Below, piece after piece: positions 1 through 7,742 of a DNA stretch of 64,000 nt. The notes below the pieces were generated by a model. The model searched no databases, had not been told where the DNA came from, and saw only the letters and a list, made by a program, of their open reading frames with translations. How positions within the stretch are numbered: position 1 is the first letter of the stretch; every line of letters begins with the position of its first letter. Source of the stretch: an uncultured Enterorhabdus sp. (lineage in GTDB: Bacteria; Actinomycetota; Coriobacteriia; Coriobacteriales; Eggerthellaceae); NCBI GenBank assembly GCA_947649205.1, contig CANSQM010000002.1:1-64000 (forward strand). Direction: 5' to 3'. The translations under genes and the position numbers were made by a program.

Positions 1-1061
1 ATGTACACGCCGGTCTCGCGGAAGTACTCGTCGCGGGCCTTCGCCACCTCGATGGTGGCCGTGGCCTGGCCGCGGCCGATGCCCTTGGTCTCGCGGGTGA
101 TGCAGATGGAGCCGCCGCCGATGCCGATCTTGATGAAGTCGGCACCCGCGTCGGCGAGGAAGCGGAAGCCCTCGGCGTCCACCACGTTGCCCGCGCCGAT
201 CTTCACGGAGTCGCCGTAGTGCTCGCGCACCCATTCGATAGTCAGCTTCTGCCAGTCGGAATAGCCCTCGGAGCTGTCGATGCACAGCACGTCGGCACCG
301 GCCTCCACCAGCGCCGGGATGCGCTCGGCGTAGTCGCGGGAGTTGATGCCCGCGCCCACCATGTAGCGCTTGTGGGAGTCGAGCAGCTCGTCGGGGTTGG
401 ACTTGTGGGAGTCGTAGTCCTTGCGGAACACGAGCGCCACCAGGTGATCGTCGGCATCCACGATGGGCAGGGAGTTCAGCTTGTGCTCCCAGATAATGTC
501 GTTGGCCTCCTTGAGGGAGGTGTCGGCCGGGGCCACCACGAGCTTCTCGCGGGGGGTCATGAAATCGGCCACCTTCTCGTCCAGGGACATGCGGGAGAGG
601 CGGTAGTCGCGCTCGGTGACGATGCCCAACAGCTTGCCGTGGGCGCTGCCGTCGGCGGTGACGGGCATGGTGGAGTGGCCGAATTCCTCCTTCAGGTCCA
701 CCACTTCGCCGAGGGTCATGTCCGGCGAGAGGTTCGCGTCGGAGGTGACGAAGCCGGCCTTATAGTCCTTCACGCGGGCCACCATGGCGGCCTCGTCCTC
801 GATGGACTGGTTGCCGTAGATGAACGACAGGCCGCCCTCGGTGGCCAGGGCCACGGCCATCTTGTCGTCGGACACGGCGGCCATGATGGCGGACACCATG
901 GGCACGGACAGCTCGAGGGGGCAGTCCTCCGCGCCCTTGCGGTACTTCACCAGCGGCGTCTTCAGACTGACGCGGGCCGGCACGCAATCGGCGGGCGTAT
1001 GGCCCGGGACCAACAGGTACTCGTTGAAGGTACGGGACGGTTCATCGAAATAGTAGGCCAC
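1..1061 (-). CDS. guaB: IMP dehydrogenase (3' end cut by window edge)
   Basis: Converts IMP to XMP with NAD+, the committed cytosolic step of GMP synthesis. The visible 353 residues run from the N-terminus ([19 protein letters not shown]) through two CBS domains at about residues 110-215 to the catalytic loop near residue 325, [18 protein letters not shown], which holds the active-site Cys. The loop differs from the common bacterial GSICTTR-x-x-x-GVG form and suits a divergent GuaB subgroup. The start is GTG at 1061-1059, because a GAAGGAG ribosome site lies 6 bases upstream and the product begins exactly where homologues do. A full protein would be about 500 aa, so roughly the last 150 residues lie outside the window. 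Identity is certain; the subgroup is inference. Confidence 0.95.
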   Translation of the reverse strand, partial: MAYYFDEPSRTFNEYLLVPGHTPADCVPARVSLKTPLVKYRKGAEDCPLELSVPMVSAIMAAVSDDKMAVALATEGGLSFIYGNQSIEDEAAMVARVKDYKAGFVTSDANLSPDMTLGEVVDLKEEFGHSTMPVTADGSAHGKLLGIVTERDYRLSRMSLDEKVADFMTPREKLVVAPADTSLKEANDIIWEHKLNSLPIVDADDHLVALVFRKDYDSHKSNPDELLDSHKRYMVGAGINSRDYAERIPALVEAGADVLCIDSSEGYSDWQKLTIEWVREHYGDSVKIGAGNVVDAEGFRFLADAGADFIKIGIGGGSICITRETKGIGRGQATATIEVAKARDEYFRETGVY

Positions 1062-1183
1062 GGCTGCGCTCCTTCTTCCACTCGGTGCCCTGGATTCCAG
1101 TAATTGATCCATTATAGGACGAGAAGGGAACATGCACCAGAGCGCCGCCATATTTTCGGCAGCGGCCCATGACGGCAGCGCCT

Positions 1184-1311
1184 CTCCTACCGCGCCACGG
1201 CGGAGCGGCCCCGCAGCAGTGGGACCTCCTCCGAGCGCGCCACGGCGGAGCGGCCGCCATGGAGCTCCGACGGCCGTCCCGCCGCTAGCCTCCCCTACCG
1301 CGCCACGGCGG
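1184..1311. repeat. short direct repeats copying the 3' end of the adjacent dehydrogenase gene
   Basis: The 19-mer GCGCCACGGCGGAGCGGCC occurs at 1192-1210 and 1237-1255. The core CCTACCGCGCCACGGCGG occurs at 1186-1203 and again at 1294-1311, where it is the last codons and stop of the dehydrogenase gene. It looks like partial tandem duplication of that gene end. No function is evident. Confidence 0.6.
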
Positions 1312-2092
1312 CGTCCATGGCGTCGGCGAAGATGGGCGTGGCCAGGCCGAAGCCGCCGGAGACTTCCAGCAGCTGGCCGGTGGTGGAAGCGCTCTCGTCG
1401 CCGAGGAAGTACACCACGGCCGCGGCGATGTCGGCCGGGTCGGCCATGCGGCCCAGGGGAATGTGGCGCAGGAAGAAGGCCTTGAACTCGTCGGAGAGGT
1501 TGTCGGCCACGGCATCGGTGGCGGTCATGCCCGGGGCCACGGCGTTCACGCGGATGTTCGCCCGGGCCAGCTGCACGGCCATGGACTTCGTCATGTGGTT
1601 GATGGCCGCCTTCGCCGTGCCGTAGGCCAGCTGGCTGATGTCGGGCACGCTGCCGGCGATGGAGCTGATGTTCACGAGGGAACCGCCGCCGGTCTTCGCC
1701 ATTTCGCGGGCCGCCGCCTGACAGCCCAGGAAGACGCTGCCCACGTTGGCGTCGAGCCCGGCCAGGAAGGACTCGTAGGTGCTGTTCAGCAGGTCCTTGT
1801 CCTCGGCCGGATTCGTGCCGCCGAAGTTGTTCACGAGGCCGTCGATGCGGCCCTCGGCGGCCACCACCGTATCGATCATGGACTGGTAGCTGTCGGGCTT
1901 GCTCGCGTCGTTGTAGACGCACTTCACGTGCAGACCCGCCGCAGCCAGCTCGTCGGCCTCAGCCTGGGCCCGCTCCAGATTGCGCGCACCGATGTAGACG
2001 ATGGCGCCTTCCTGAGCGCACGCCTTCACGATGGCCGCGCCGATACCGCGCGTCGCCGCCGTCACTACCACCACTTTATCTTGCAACCGCAT
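1295..2092 (-). CDS. short-chain dehydrogenase, probable NADP-dependent 7alpha-hydroxysteroid dehydrogenase
   Basis: Classical SDR of 265 aa, the usual length. The cofactor loop TAATRGIG is at residues 10-17, a VNNFGG motif lies near residue 88, and the catalytic Ser-Tyr-Lys triad sits in [19 protein letters not shown] around residues 142-160. The pattern VNNFGG, SSI-x3-VPDIS-x2-AY, and a C-terminus ending [11 protein letters not shown] matches, from memory, the clostridial 7alpha-hydroxysteroid dehydrogenases (C. scindens type). Those oxidise the 7alpha-hydroxyl of cholic or chenodeoxycholic acid in the cytosol. The start at 2092 (MRLQDKVVV) is chosen over an ATG 39 bases upstream because GAAAGGATT precedes it at good spacing and SDRs begin this way. 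It appears monocistronic. The alternative is an SDR for another hydroxylated substrate. Confidence 0.72.
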   Translation of the reverse strand: MRLQDKVVVVTAATRGIGAAIVKACAQEGAIVYIGARNLERAQAEADELAAAGLHVKCVYNDASKPDSYQSMIDTVVAAEGRIDGLVNNFGGTNPAEDKDLLNSTYESFLAGLDANVGSVFLGCQAAAREMAKTGGGSLVNISSIAGSVPDISQLAYGTAKAAINHMTKSMAVQLARANIRVNAVAPGMTATDAVADNLSDEFKAFFLRHIPLGRMADPADIAAAVVYFLGDESASTTGQLLEVSGGFGLATPIFADAMDAAVAR

Positions 2093-2194
2093 GGGGAATC
2101 CTTTCGCGCACCCGGGCCTTAAGCCCGGCAAACAGACAACGCCCCCATCATAGAAAAGGCCGCGCGCGAAAGGGAGTGACCGCTCTCACCCGTT

Positions 2195-2473
2195 TCACGC
2201 CCGTTGCCGAAGCACCCCAACCGCAACCCGCTGCGCGCCCAGAAAAGGGAAGGAGCCCCGAGGGGCTCCTTCTTGTCGCATCTGGCGCTTCCACGCCTGT
2301 TTGGTCTTTGCGCGGCTGTATTTCGCGGACCCGTGGGCCCCGTGGCCGCAGGCGAACCCGTTGTAGCGCGGTTTGGCCGCCAGCGTCGCCTCCTCGGCCG
2401 ACTGTCGCCACACGACGGCGTCCTTCGGCTTCGCCGGCTGCACCGGATGCGCCCGCTTGCGCTTCTTCGACAT
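2195..2473 (-). CDS. small basic hypothetical protein
   Basis: The 92-aa frame begins MSKKRKRAHPVQPAKPKDA and has an excellent ribosome site (GAAGGAGGTGAGAGGG) just before the ATG at 2473-2471, which argues that it is real. The first 65 residues are basic and include CGHGAHGSAKYSRAK with a single Cys. I recognise no family. The oddity is that an intrinsic terminator hairpin at 2250-2271 lies inside the frame, so the last 25 or so codons may rarely be transcribed. The mature protein could be shorter, or the terminator stem may double as coding sequence. Confidence 0.5.
   Translation of the reverse strand: MSKKRKRAHPVQPAKPKDAVVWRQSAEEATLAAKPRYNGFACGHGAHGSAKYSRAKTKQAWKRQMRQEGAPRGSFPFLGAQRVAVGVLRQRA
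2242..2271 (-). terminator. intrinsic terminator
   Basis: The arms AAGGAGCCCC (2250-2259) and GGGGCTCCTT (2262-2271) pair perfectly with a 2-base loop. On the minus strand the stem is followed by CCCTTTTCT. It would end transcription of the small gene starting at 2473, although it lies inside that reading frame. Confidence 0.7.
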
Positions 2474-2710
2474 ACCCTCTCACCTCCTTCGCAAGCAACT
2501 TCCAACGATCCCATCCTACACTCAAAACGCCATTCTTCGTCAACGAATCACCCTGTTTTTGCACAAGATCTCGAATTATCAGCGTCTAAGAAGGCCTTCC
2601 TACTTCCAATTTATATGCTTTACGATAATTTCTCTTGAAAGTGTCTTGTGCAGAGGCTCATAACTCGCGATCTCGTGCATATTCCGTCGGTTGGCTGACC
2701 GCAACTATGC

Positions 2711-2741
2711 AAAAAGCGGCCACCCGCAGGGCAGCCGCTTT
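2711..2741 (-). terminator. intrinsic terminator of the rubrerythrin gene
   Basis: On the minus strand the stem AAAGCGGC / GCCGCTTT is followed by a run of five T, starting about 27 bases after the rubrerythrin stop codon. Confidence 0.85.
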
Positions 2742-2767
2742 CGTCAGACTCGTTTTCCGCAGAGAGC

Positions 2768-3376
2768 TTAGAACTTGCGGAACTTGTCGGCCGGGGTAAA
2801 GCAGATGGGGCACTTCTCGAAGTCGTCGCCCTTGTGGATGTAGCCGCAGATGGGGCACAGGTAGTAGGCCTCGTCGGTGGGGGCGTCGATGTTGTTGTAG
2901 GCGTCCATGTACAGCTCGGCGTGCACGGCCTCGGCCAGCTTGGCGCGGGTGAACACCATCTCGGCCTTCTTGTTGCCCTCGTCGATGGCGACCTTGATGA
3001 AGTTCGGGTACATGTCGGAGGTCTCGTAGATCTCGCCCAGGGCGCCGGCGATGAGGTTCAGATCGGTGGCGATGCCCTCGGCCTCGGGGGCGGCGGGACG
3101 CTCGTAGCCCGGCTCCATCTCGGTGATCACGCCGGCCTCCAGGCCGATGTGGATCTGCTCGGCGGCGCTGGTGGCCTCGAACAGGCGGGCGATCTGGTCA
3201 AAGCCCTGATCCTTGGCGGCCACGGCGCAGGCGGCGTACTTGGCGGAAGCACCGGTCTCGCCGCAGACGGCGGCCTTCAGGTTCTCCAGGGTGGTGCCCA
3301 CCTCGGTGATGGCCTCGGGGACCACGTTGAAGTTGCTGGAGTTCTCGGCGGTAGGAATAACATCACGCAGATTCAT
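2768..3376 (-). CDS. rbr: rubrerythrin
   Basis: Cytosolic non-haem di-iron peroxidase that reduces H2O2 in anaerobes. The 202-aa product has a ferritin-like four-helix domain at about residues 30-160, with Glu/His ligands in EQIHIG and EAVHAELY segments. A C-terminal rubredoxin-like iron site follows at about residues 173-190, CPICGYIHKGDDFEKCPIC, so both redox centres of a classic rubrerythrin are present. The start ATG at 3376 follows GAAGGAG at good spacing. A TATACT -10 candidate lies on the minus strand at 3441-3436. It stands alone with its own terminator. This is an oxidative-stress gene and fits a strict anaerobe. Confidence 0.95.
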   Translation of the reverse strand: MNLRDVIPTAENSSNFNVVPEAITEVGTTLENLKAAVCGETGASAKYAACAVAAKDQGFDQIARLFEATSAAEQIHIGLEAGVITEMEPGYERPAAPEAEGIATDLNLIAGALGEIYETSDMYPNFIKVAIDEGNKKAEMVFTRAKLAEAVHAELYMDAYNNIDAPTDEAYYLCPICGYIHKGDDFEKCPICFTPADKFRKF

Positions 3377-3654
3377 GGAATCGCTCCTTCTTGTTCGTCT
3401 TCTTGCTTCGGCCGCTTGAAAAATGGCCGCCTGACAGTATAGTGCGCCCAGCGCCTCGCGCGAGCGAAACTGCGAGGCTTCACAAACCCCTTACTTCGCC
3501 CGCCCGGGGACCATCGCGCAGCAGTCGCGGCGATCTTTCGTCCACGGGCCATTATGGGGCACGGGCCCTGGTTTTTCCTTGGCCTTGCGCCCATCCGTTG
3601 CGGTTTCGTAGCATACTGAAGACAAGCATTCGCACCTTCGAGAAACGAGGTTTT

Positions 3655-5085
3655 ATGGAACGCGAAGTGGCCTGGAAGCAATACGACGAGGCGGCCCTGA
3701 CCGCCCTGGAGGCGCTGGCCGCCGACTATATCGAATTCATTTCCGTGAACAAGACCGAGCGGGAATGCGCCGCGGCAGCCATCGCCGCAGCCGAGGACGT
3801 CGGCTACGATTCCCTGGCCGACTGCATCGCCGCCGGCACCCCGGTGGGCCCGGGCAGCAAGCTGTGGGCCTGCGCCCAGGGCAAGGCGGTCATCCTCGTG
3901 CACGTGGGCAGCGAGCCTATGGCCGCGGGTCTGAACATCCTGGGGGCCCACATCGACTCGCCGCGCCTGGATATCAAGCAGAACCCGCTGTACGAGGCCA
4001 ACGATTTCGCGCTTCTGGACACTCATTACTACGGCGGCATCAAGAACTACCAGTGGACGGCCCTGCCCTTGGCCCTGCACGGCGTGGTGGCCCAAACCGA
4101 CGGCACCGTGGTGGAGGTGAACATCGGCGAGGATCCCGCCGACCCGGTGTTCTGCGTGACCGACCTTCTGCCGCACTTGGGTGCCCAGCAGCTGGACAAG
4201 AAGGGCTCGAAGGTGGTGGAAGGCGAGGATCTGGATGTGCTCGTGGGCAATCGGCCGCTGGTGAGCACCGCCGACCCCTCCGACTCCTCCGATATTGAGA
4301 AGGCCGAAGCTCCCAAGGACCCGGTGAAGGCCCTGGTGCTGTCGCTTCTGGCCGACAAGTACGGCATTGCCGAGGAGGATTTCCTCTCCGCCGAGCTGGA
4401 AGTGGTGCCCGCCGGCCGTGCCCGCGACCTGGGGCTGGACCGCTCCATGGTCATCGGTTACGGCCAGGACGACCGCGTCTGCGCCTACACGTCGCTGGCG
4501 GCCCAGCTGGCCCTGGGCGATGATGTGCCCGCCCGCACCGCCGTGTGCGTGCTGGTGGACAAAGAGGAGATTGGCAGCGTGGGTGCCTCGGGCATGGCCT
4601 CGATGTTCTTCGAGAACACCATCGCCGAGATCATGGCCCTGGCCGGGGAGGACGGCCCCCTCGCCCTGCGCCGGGCCCTCACCCGCTCCCGTATGCTGTC
4701 CTCGGACGTGTCCGCCGGCTTCGATCCGGCCTACGCGAGCGTCTACGAGGCGAAGAACTCCGCCTATCTGGGCCGTGGCCTCGTGTTCAACAAGTACACC
4801 GGCGCCCGCGGCAAGAGCGGCTCCAACGACGCCTCGGCCGAGTACGTGGCCCTCGTGCGCCGCATCATGGACGATGCCGGCGTGAGCTTCCAAACCGCCG
4901 AGCTCGGCCGCGTGGATGCGGGCGGCGGCGGGACCATCGCCTACATTCCCGCGAAGTACGGCATGGACGTCATCGATTCCGGCGTGGCCGTGCTCTCCAT
5001 GCACGCCCCCTGGGAAGTGACGAGCAAGGCCGACATCTACGAGGCCCAGCGCGGCTACGAGGCCTTCCTGCGCGACGCCTCCTAG
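3655..5085 (+). CDS. M18-family aspartyl aminopeptidase
   Basis: Cytosolic dizinc metallopeptidase that removes N-terminal acidic or neutral residues from peptides. The 476 aa show the M18 landmarks in order: the first zinc His in GAHIDSPRLDIKQNPLY near residue 100, the VDKEEIGSVGASGM motif with the catalytic and metal Glu pair near residue 305, SSDVSAGFDP near residue 345, and a terminal metal His in SMHAPWEVTSKAD near residue 445. The start at 3655 follows AACGAGG. The frame is open further upstream to 3391, but that stretch lacks family similarity and a ribosome site. A terminator follows at 5126. No operon partner is visible. Confidence 0.92.
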   Translation: MEREVAWKQYDEAALTALEALAADYIEFISVNKTERECAAAAIAAAEDVGYDSLADCIAAGTPVGPGSKLWACAQGKAVILVHVGSEPMAAGLNILGAHIDSPRLDIKQNPLYEANDFALLDTHYYGGIKNYQWTALPLALHGVVAQTDGTVVEVNIGEDPADPVFCVTDLLPHLGAQQLDKKGSKVVEGEDLDVLVGNRPLVSTADPSDSSDIEKAEAPKDPVKALVLSLLADKYGIAEEDFLSAELEVVPAGRARDLGLDRSMVIGYGQDDRVCAYTSLAAQLALGDDVPARTAVCVLVDKEEIGSVGASGMASMFFENTIAEIMALAGEDGPLALRRALTRSRMLSSDVSAGFDPAYASVYEAKNSAYLGRGLVFNKYTGARGKSGSNDASAEYVALVRRIMDDAGVSFQTAELGRVDAGGGGTIAYIPAKYGMDVIDSGVAVLSMHAPWEVTSKADIYEAQRGYEAFLRDAS

Positions 5086-5125
5086 GCCGGCTGCCCGAGC
5101 CCCGACCCAACCCCCACCTATGCCG

Positions 5126-5149
5126 AAGGGCTCCCCGCGGGGAGCCCTT
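5126..5149 (+). terminator. hairpin terminator after the aminopeptidase gene
   Basis: AAGGGCTCCCC (5126-5136) pairs perfectly with GGGGAGCCCTT (5139-5149). The following CCTGGTTTC is only weakly T-rich. Confidence 0.6.
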
Positions 5150-5159
5150 CCTGGTTTCA

Positions 5160-5196
5160 CGGGTGGGACACCTTACCGGGTAAGGTGTCCCACCCG
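5160..5196. repeat. near-perfect 37-bp palindrome
   Basis: Two 18-base arms (CGGGTGGGACACCTTACC and its exact complement) are separated by one G. It sits 10 bases after the aminopeptidase terminator and about 90 bases beyond the stop of the convergent lipoprotein gene. It is not followed by T on either strand, so it is unlikely to be a simple terminator. It may be a dispersed palindromic element or a protein-binding site. Confidence 0.8.
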
Positions 5197-5287
5197 GCAT
5201 CCCGCCCCGGTGGCTGCGGCGACGTTCTTGCCGGAGAAGGCAAGGCCCCCGCGGCGGAGTGGTACGCGATTGTCGCGCTGTACTTCC

Positions 5288-6112
5288 CTACTCGGCAGTC
5301 TCAGCAGCTTCTTCGGCCCAGGGGCTCGCGTACACGGCGTAGCTGGCGAATTCGGGAGCGCCCACGGCGTAGATGTCGTAGTCGGCGGCCTTGCCCGGCT
5401 CGGTGTCGACGATCTTGAAGTAACCGCCCTCGATCTTGCCGTCCTGGTCGAGCAGGATCACATCGACCCGCGACTGGGTGGCGCCGTCAAGCTGTTCGCT
5501 CGCGGTCACGGTGCCCGTGAACTCCTTGGCGCCGAACTCGGTGTCGGCAGCTCCGCCGTCGGTGACGGTGTACACGTCGCCGAGCTTCTGCTCGGTGGCC
5601 TGCCAAGAGCCCTCGGGAGTCGTGATGGTGAAGTCTACCGTCGCGGGCTTGGCGCTCGTCGTGGCATCGGCACCCTTACTCGCCGTAGAGCCGGCCACAT
5701 AGGAATAGTAATAGGTGGAATCGGGCAATACGCCGGGGGTCTCGATGGTCTCGTCGAAGATCACGTTGCCGGCCTCGTCCTTGCCCACCACCTCGATGAC
5801 GGGATCCACCGCCTCGACGGTCTTGTTGGGGTTCTGCACTTTCACGGCAAAGTCGACCATGCCGTTGTCGGCAGCGAACCAACCGGAATCGACAATCTGG
5901 AGCGCGGCGGGGCTCGCCGCCTCCTGTTCGGCCGTGGCCTCATCAACCGGCTCGGCCGTCACCACCTCTTCAGTTTCCTCAACCGTCTCAACGGTCGCCG
6001 GAGCCCCGTTGTCCAGGGCGGTCGGCTGATCGGTCTGCGTGGCCGCACAGCCGGCCAGGCTCAGCGCGAACAGGCCGGAGAGAGCCGCCGTGCCCAAAAA
6101 GCGAAGTTTCAT
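5288..6112 (-). CDS. lipoprotein with FxLYD-like domain
   Basis: Predicted exported lipoprotein of 274 aa. The signal peptide starts MKLRFLGTAALSGLFALSL and ends in the lipobox L-A-G-C with the lipidated Cys at residue 22. A Thr/Glu-rich spacer (about residues 25-65) leads to a domain at about residues 70-140 that resembles FxLYD immunoglobulin-like folds (VDFAVKVQNPNKTVEAVDP, then a GNVIFDET stretch). The C-terminal third, with repeated beta-type segments, is unrecognised. Start 6112 is preferred over the ATG at 6124, because AAGGGA sits directly against the earlier codon but 12 bases from this one. Likely displayed on the outer face of the membrane; role unknown. Confidence 0.8.
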   Translation of the reverse strand: MKLRFLGTAALSGLFALSLAGCAATQTDQPTALDNGAPATVETVEETEEVVTAEPVDEATAEQEAASPAALQIVDSGWFAADNGMVDFAVKVQNPNKTVEAVDPVIEVVGKDEAGNVIFDETIETPGVLPDSTYYYSYVAGSTASKGADATTSAKPATVDFTITTPEGSWQATEQKLGDVYTVTDGGAADTEFGAKEFTGTVTASEQLDGATQSRVDVILLDQDGKIEGGYFKIVDTEPGKAADYDIYAVGAPEFASYAVYASPWAEEAAETAE

Positions 6113-6416
6113 GTCAATCACCATTCCCTTACTGAGAGGTCCGTGCTCGATGGACGGGAAGGCGCTTCCCCAGGGGAAGCCCTAGGGACATGATGAGGGG
6201 AACGAGGGACCGGCGAAGAGCGCGCAGGGGTGCCGTCAGGGCCGCGCCATGGGATTGTTTTCCTTGAAATCGTGGCGTTATACGGGAGAAATATGCACCT
6301 TCGACCTCAAGGTTCACGCTGCGTCAACCAAGGTAACGCCCTGGGTGCATGCGGCGTTCGTCGGGAAAACGGCGCGGAAGTGAGCGCCCTTTCTTCCGGA
6401 AAAGAAGCCCCAGAAA

Positions 6417-6456
6417 CACGAAACCCGCAGGGAGGGGAGGTCCTGCGGGTTTCGTG
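6417..6456. terminator. perfect hairpin, probable terminator or structural RNA
   Basis: CACGAAACCCGCAGG (6417-6431) pairs exactly with 6442-6456, leaving a 10-base loop. Neither side carries a long T-run (GTGGTGGCG on plus, TTTCTGGGG on minus), so minus-strand termination is possible but weak. Confidence 0.5.
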
Positions 6457-6982
6457 GTGGCGAGCGCGAGACGAGGAGATGCACTCGCCACCCCATAAAA
6501 CAAGAAGAGAGGAGGTGTCTTCCAGTTGCAGAACCTTCGGTTGATCTGGTGATCTTCCGTCGGCCCGTGCCCCTTCTGACAAAAGTTATAGTACGTTAAC
6601 TCTCACGACTGATCAAGGGTGTTAACCGTGGTTTACACTTTCTCCACAAGTCGCTCAGCCCGAAAGCGCTCAGCCGAAATGTCCTCGCCTCCCCCAGGCG
6701 CCGACCGATCCGCGGAGAATGGCCCGGGCCTCGCCAGAAACGGCCGATGGCGAATTGTCACGGGAAGATGGACGCTTATTTACACGACGGTAACTAAGCG
6801 CATCGCTGACCTTCTCCCTGAGGAATGAGGGCCTATACTGCGATCAGCGAAACGGAGAAAAGAGCAGAAACCTCCTCCTTTCCCTTTCCTTTCCTTCTTC
6901 TCTCTTTTGGAAGCGAGCATCCCCTCAACAGGCCCGCTTCCGCGAGAACGAGATCTCCCCAATCCGTTCTCGAACCCTGCAC

Positions 6983-7017
6983 GAGGCGGCCCTCCCCAGG
7001 CCGCCTCACTTCTTTTC
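6983..7017 (+). terminator. intrinsic terminator with no gene upstream
   Basis: GAGGCGGCC (6983-6991) pairs with GGCCGCCTC (6999-7007) and is followed by ACTTCTTTTCT. No protein gene lies upstream on this strand within 1.9 kb, which suggests it ends a non-coding transcript. Confidence 0.6.
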
Positions 7018-7135
7018 TACGGAATAAACGGCGTCGGGAATCCAGGGGACTCCCCGTCCCCATTCCCAGAAGCTGCCCTCCATGGGAATGCGGCCCCCAT
7101 CCTTTGCCCGGCCACGGCGGGTTCGACGATGCGCG

Positions 7136-7441
7136 CTACGATGCCTTGGCGGGAGGCTCCTCGCCTAGAATGGCCAGGGCGCGCCCGTAGCCGCCGGCAC
7201 CGTAGCTGAGGCATTTGGAAACCCGGGCGATCGTGGTGGCCGAGGCACCCGTTTCCGCCTCGATGGCCGCGTAGGACTTCCCCGCCGCCAGCAGCCGTGC
7301 CACCCCGAGGCGCTGGGCGATCTCGCGAATCTCGCGCACGGTGAACAGGTCTTCCAACAGCGCGAAGATGGCGTCCGGATCGTCCATCGCCGCGAGCACC
7401 TTCAGAAGGTCGTCCACTTCCGCCGTGCGAATTTCCGCCAT
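7136..7441 (-). CDS. YerC/YecD-type TrpR-family DNA-binding protein
   Basis: Small cytosolic helix-turn-helix protein of 101 aa. Residues 25-85 show the TrpR-like pattern: FTVREIREIAQRLGVARLLA followed by the recognition helix region of IEAETGASATTIARVSKCL and a conserved YGAGGYG. The family is annotated as YerC/YecD and has no assigned effector. The start is ATG at 7441 (MAEIRTAEVDD), preceded by GGGAGGACATACG. The frame is open a further 62 codons upstream, but that part is not family-like. No operon partner is visible, and the downstream side is the gene-poor interval. Confidence 0.88.
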   Translation of the reverse strand: MAEIRTAEVDDLLKVLAAMDDPDAIFALLEDLFTVREIREIAQRLGVARLLAAGKSYAAIEAETGASATTIARVSKCLSYGAGGYGRALAILGEEPPAKAS

Positions 7442-7590
7442 CGTATGTCCTCCCACACCTCGCAAGCCCGAAAGGCCTGCCGCCAGCCCTATAAGTAAGT
7501 AAGGACCATTGTACTCCAACACAGTAGAGTGGCGAAGCCGTTTCGGAGAACGCCCATTCTCAGCCGCCCCCGCCCCGAACACCCCAATGT

Positions 7591-7686
7591 GCCACTTTTT
7601 AGTCGGAACTTTTGGCATTCGCGCCATTTTTTAGTCGGAATAATTGGCATCCATGCCACTTTTCAGGCGGAAAATTAGCTTCCAGC
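7591..7686. repeat. iteron array A: three 32-bp direct repeats before an ATPase gene
   Basis: Units start at 7591, 7623 and 7655, an exact 32-bp period. Units 1 and 2 share GCCA-y-TTTTTAGTCGGAA then TTGGCAT; unit 3 is degenerate (GCCACTTTTCAGGCGGAAAA). Each of the first two units also has an internal dyad, TGCCA / TGGCA. The array is AT-rich against its surroundings and ends 56 bases before the ATPase start codon, where an operator or promoter would lie. Confidence 0.85.
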
Positions 7687-7742
7687 TCCAGCAACACTTG
7701 CGAACATGGTATTCTGACAGCAGCGGAAAGGAGGTTGTTGCC

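Larger units (their letters stand above)
6113..7135. other. gene-poor interval of about 1 kb
   Basis: No convincing gene. The short frames here lack ribosome sites or read through hairpins. What it holds: a perfect 15-bp-arm hairpin at 6417-6456; a GGAGGTG ribosome-site-like stretch at 6511-6517 followed by a possible 8-codon frame starting TTG at 6526 and ending TGA at 6552; a TATACT box at 6834-6839; a pyrimidine-rich run at 6866-6903; a GAGAACG / CGTTCTC stem around 6950-6975; and a terminator at 6983-7017. The last four could describe a small RNA of about 170 bases on the plus strand, but that is conjecture. Confidence 0.4.

Noticed and set aside
3373..5160. 595-codon minus-strand frame opposite the aminopeptidase
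   Set aside because: Antisense shadow; the plus strand carries complete M18 motifs.
6307..6582. 91-codon minus-strand frame in the gene-poor interval
   Set aside because: It translates straight through a perfect hairpin, has no ribosome site and resembles no family.
7591..7686. CRISPR array
   Set aside because: The 32-bp units are contiguous with no spacers, only three copies exist, and no cas gene is present. The same applies to the arrays at 27909 and 60772.
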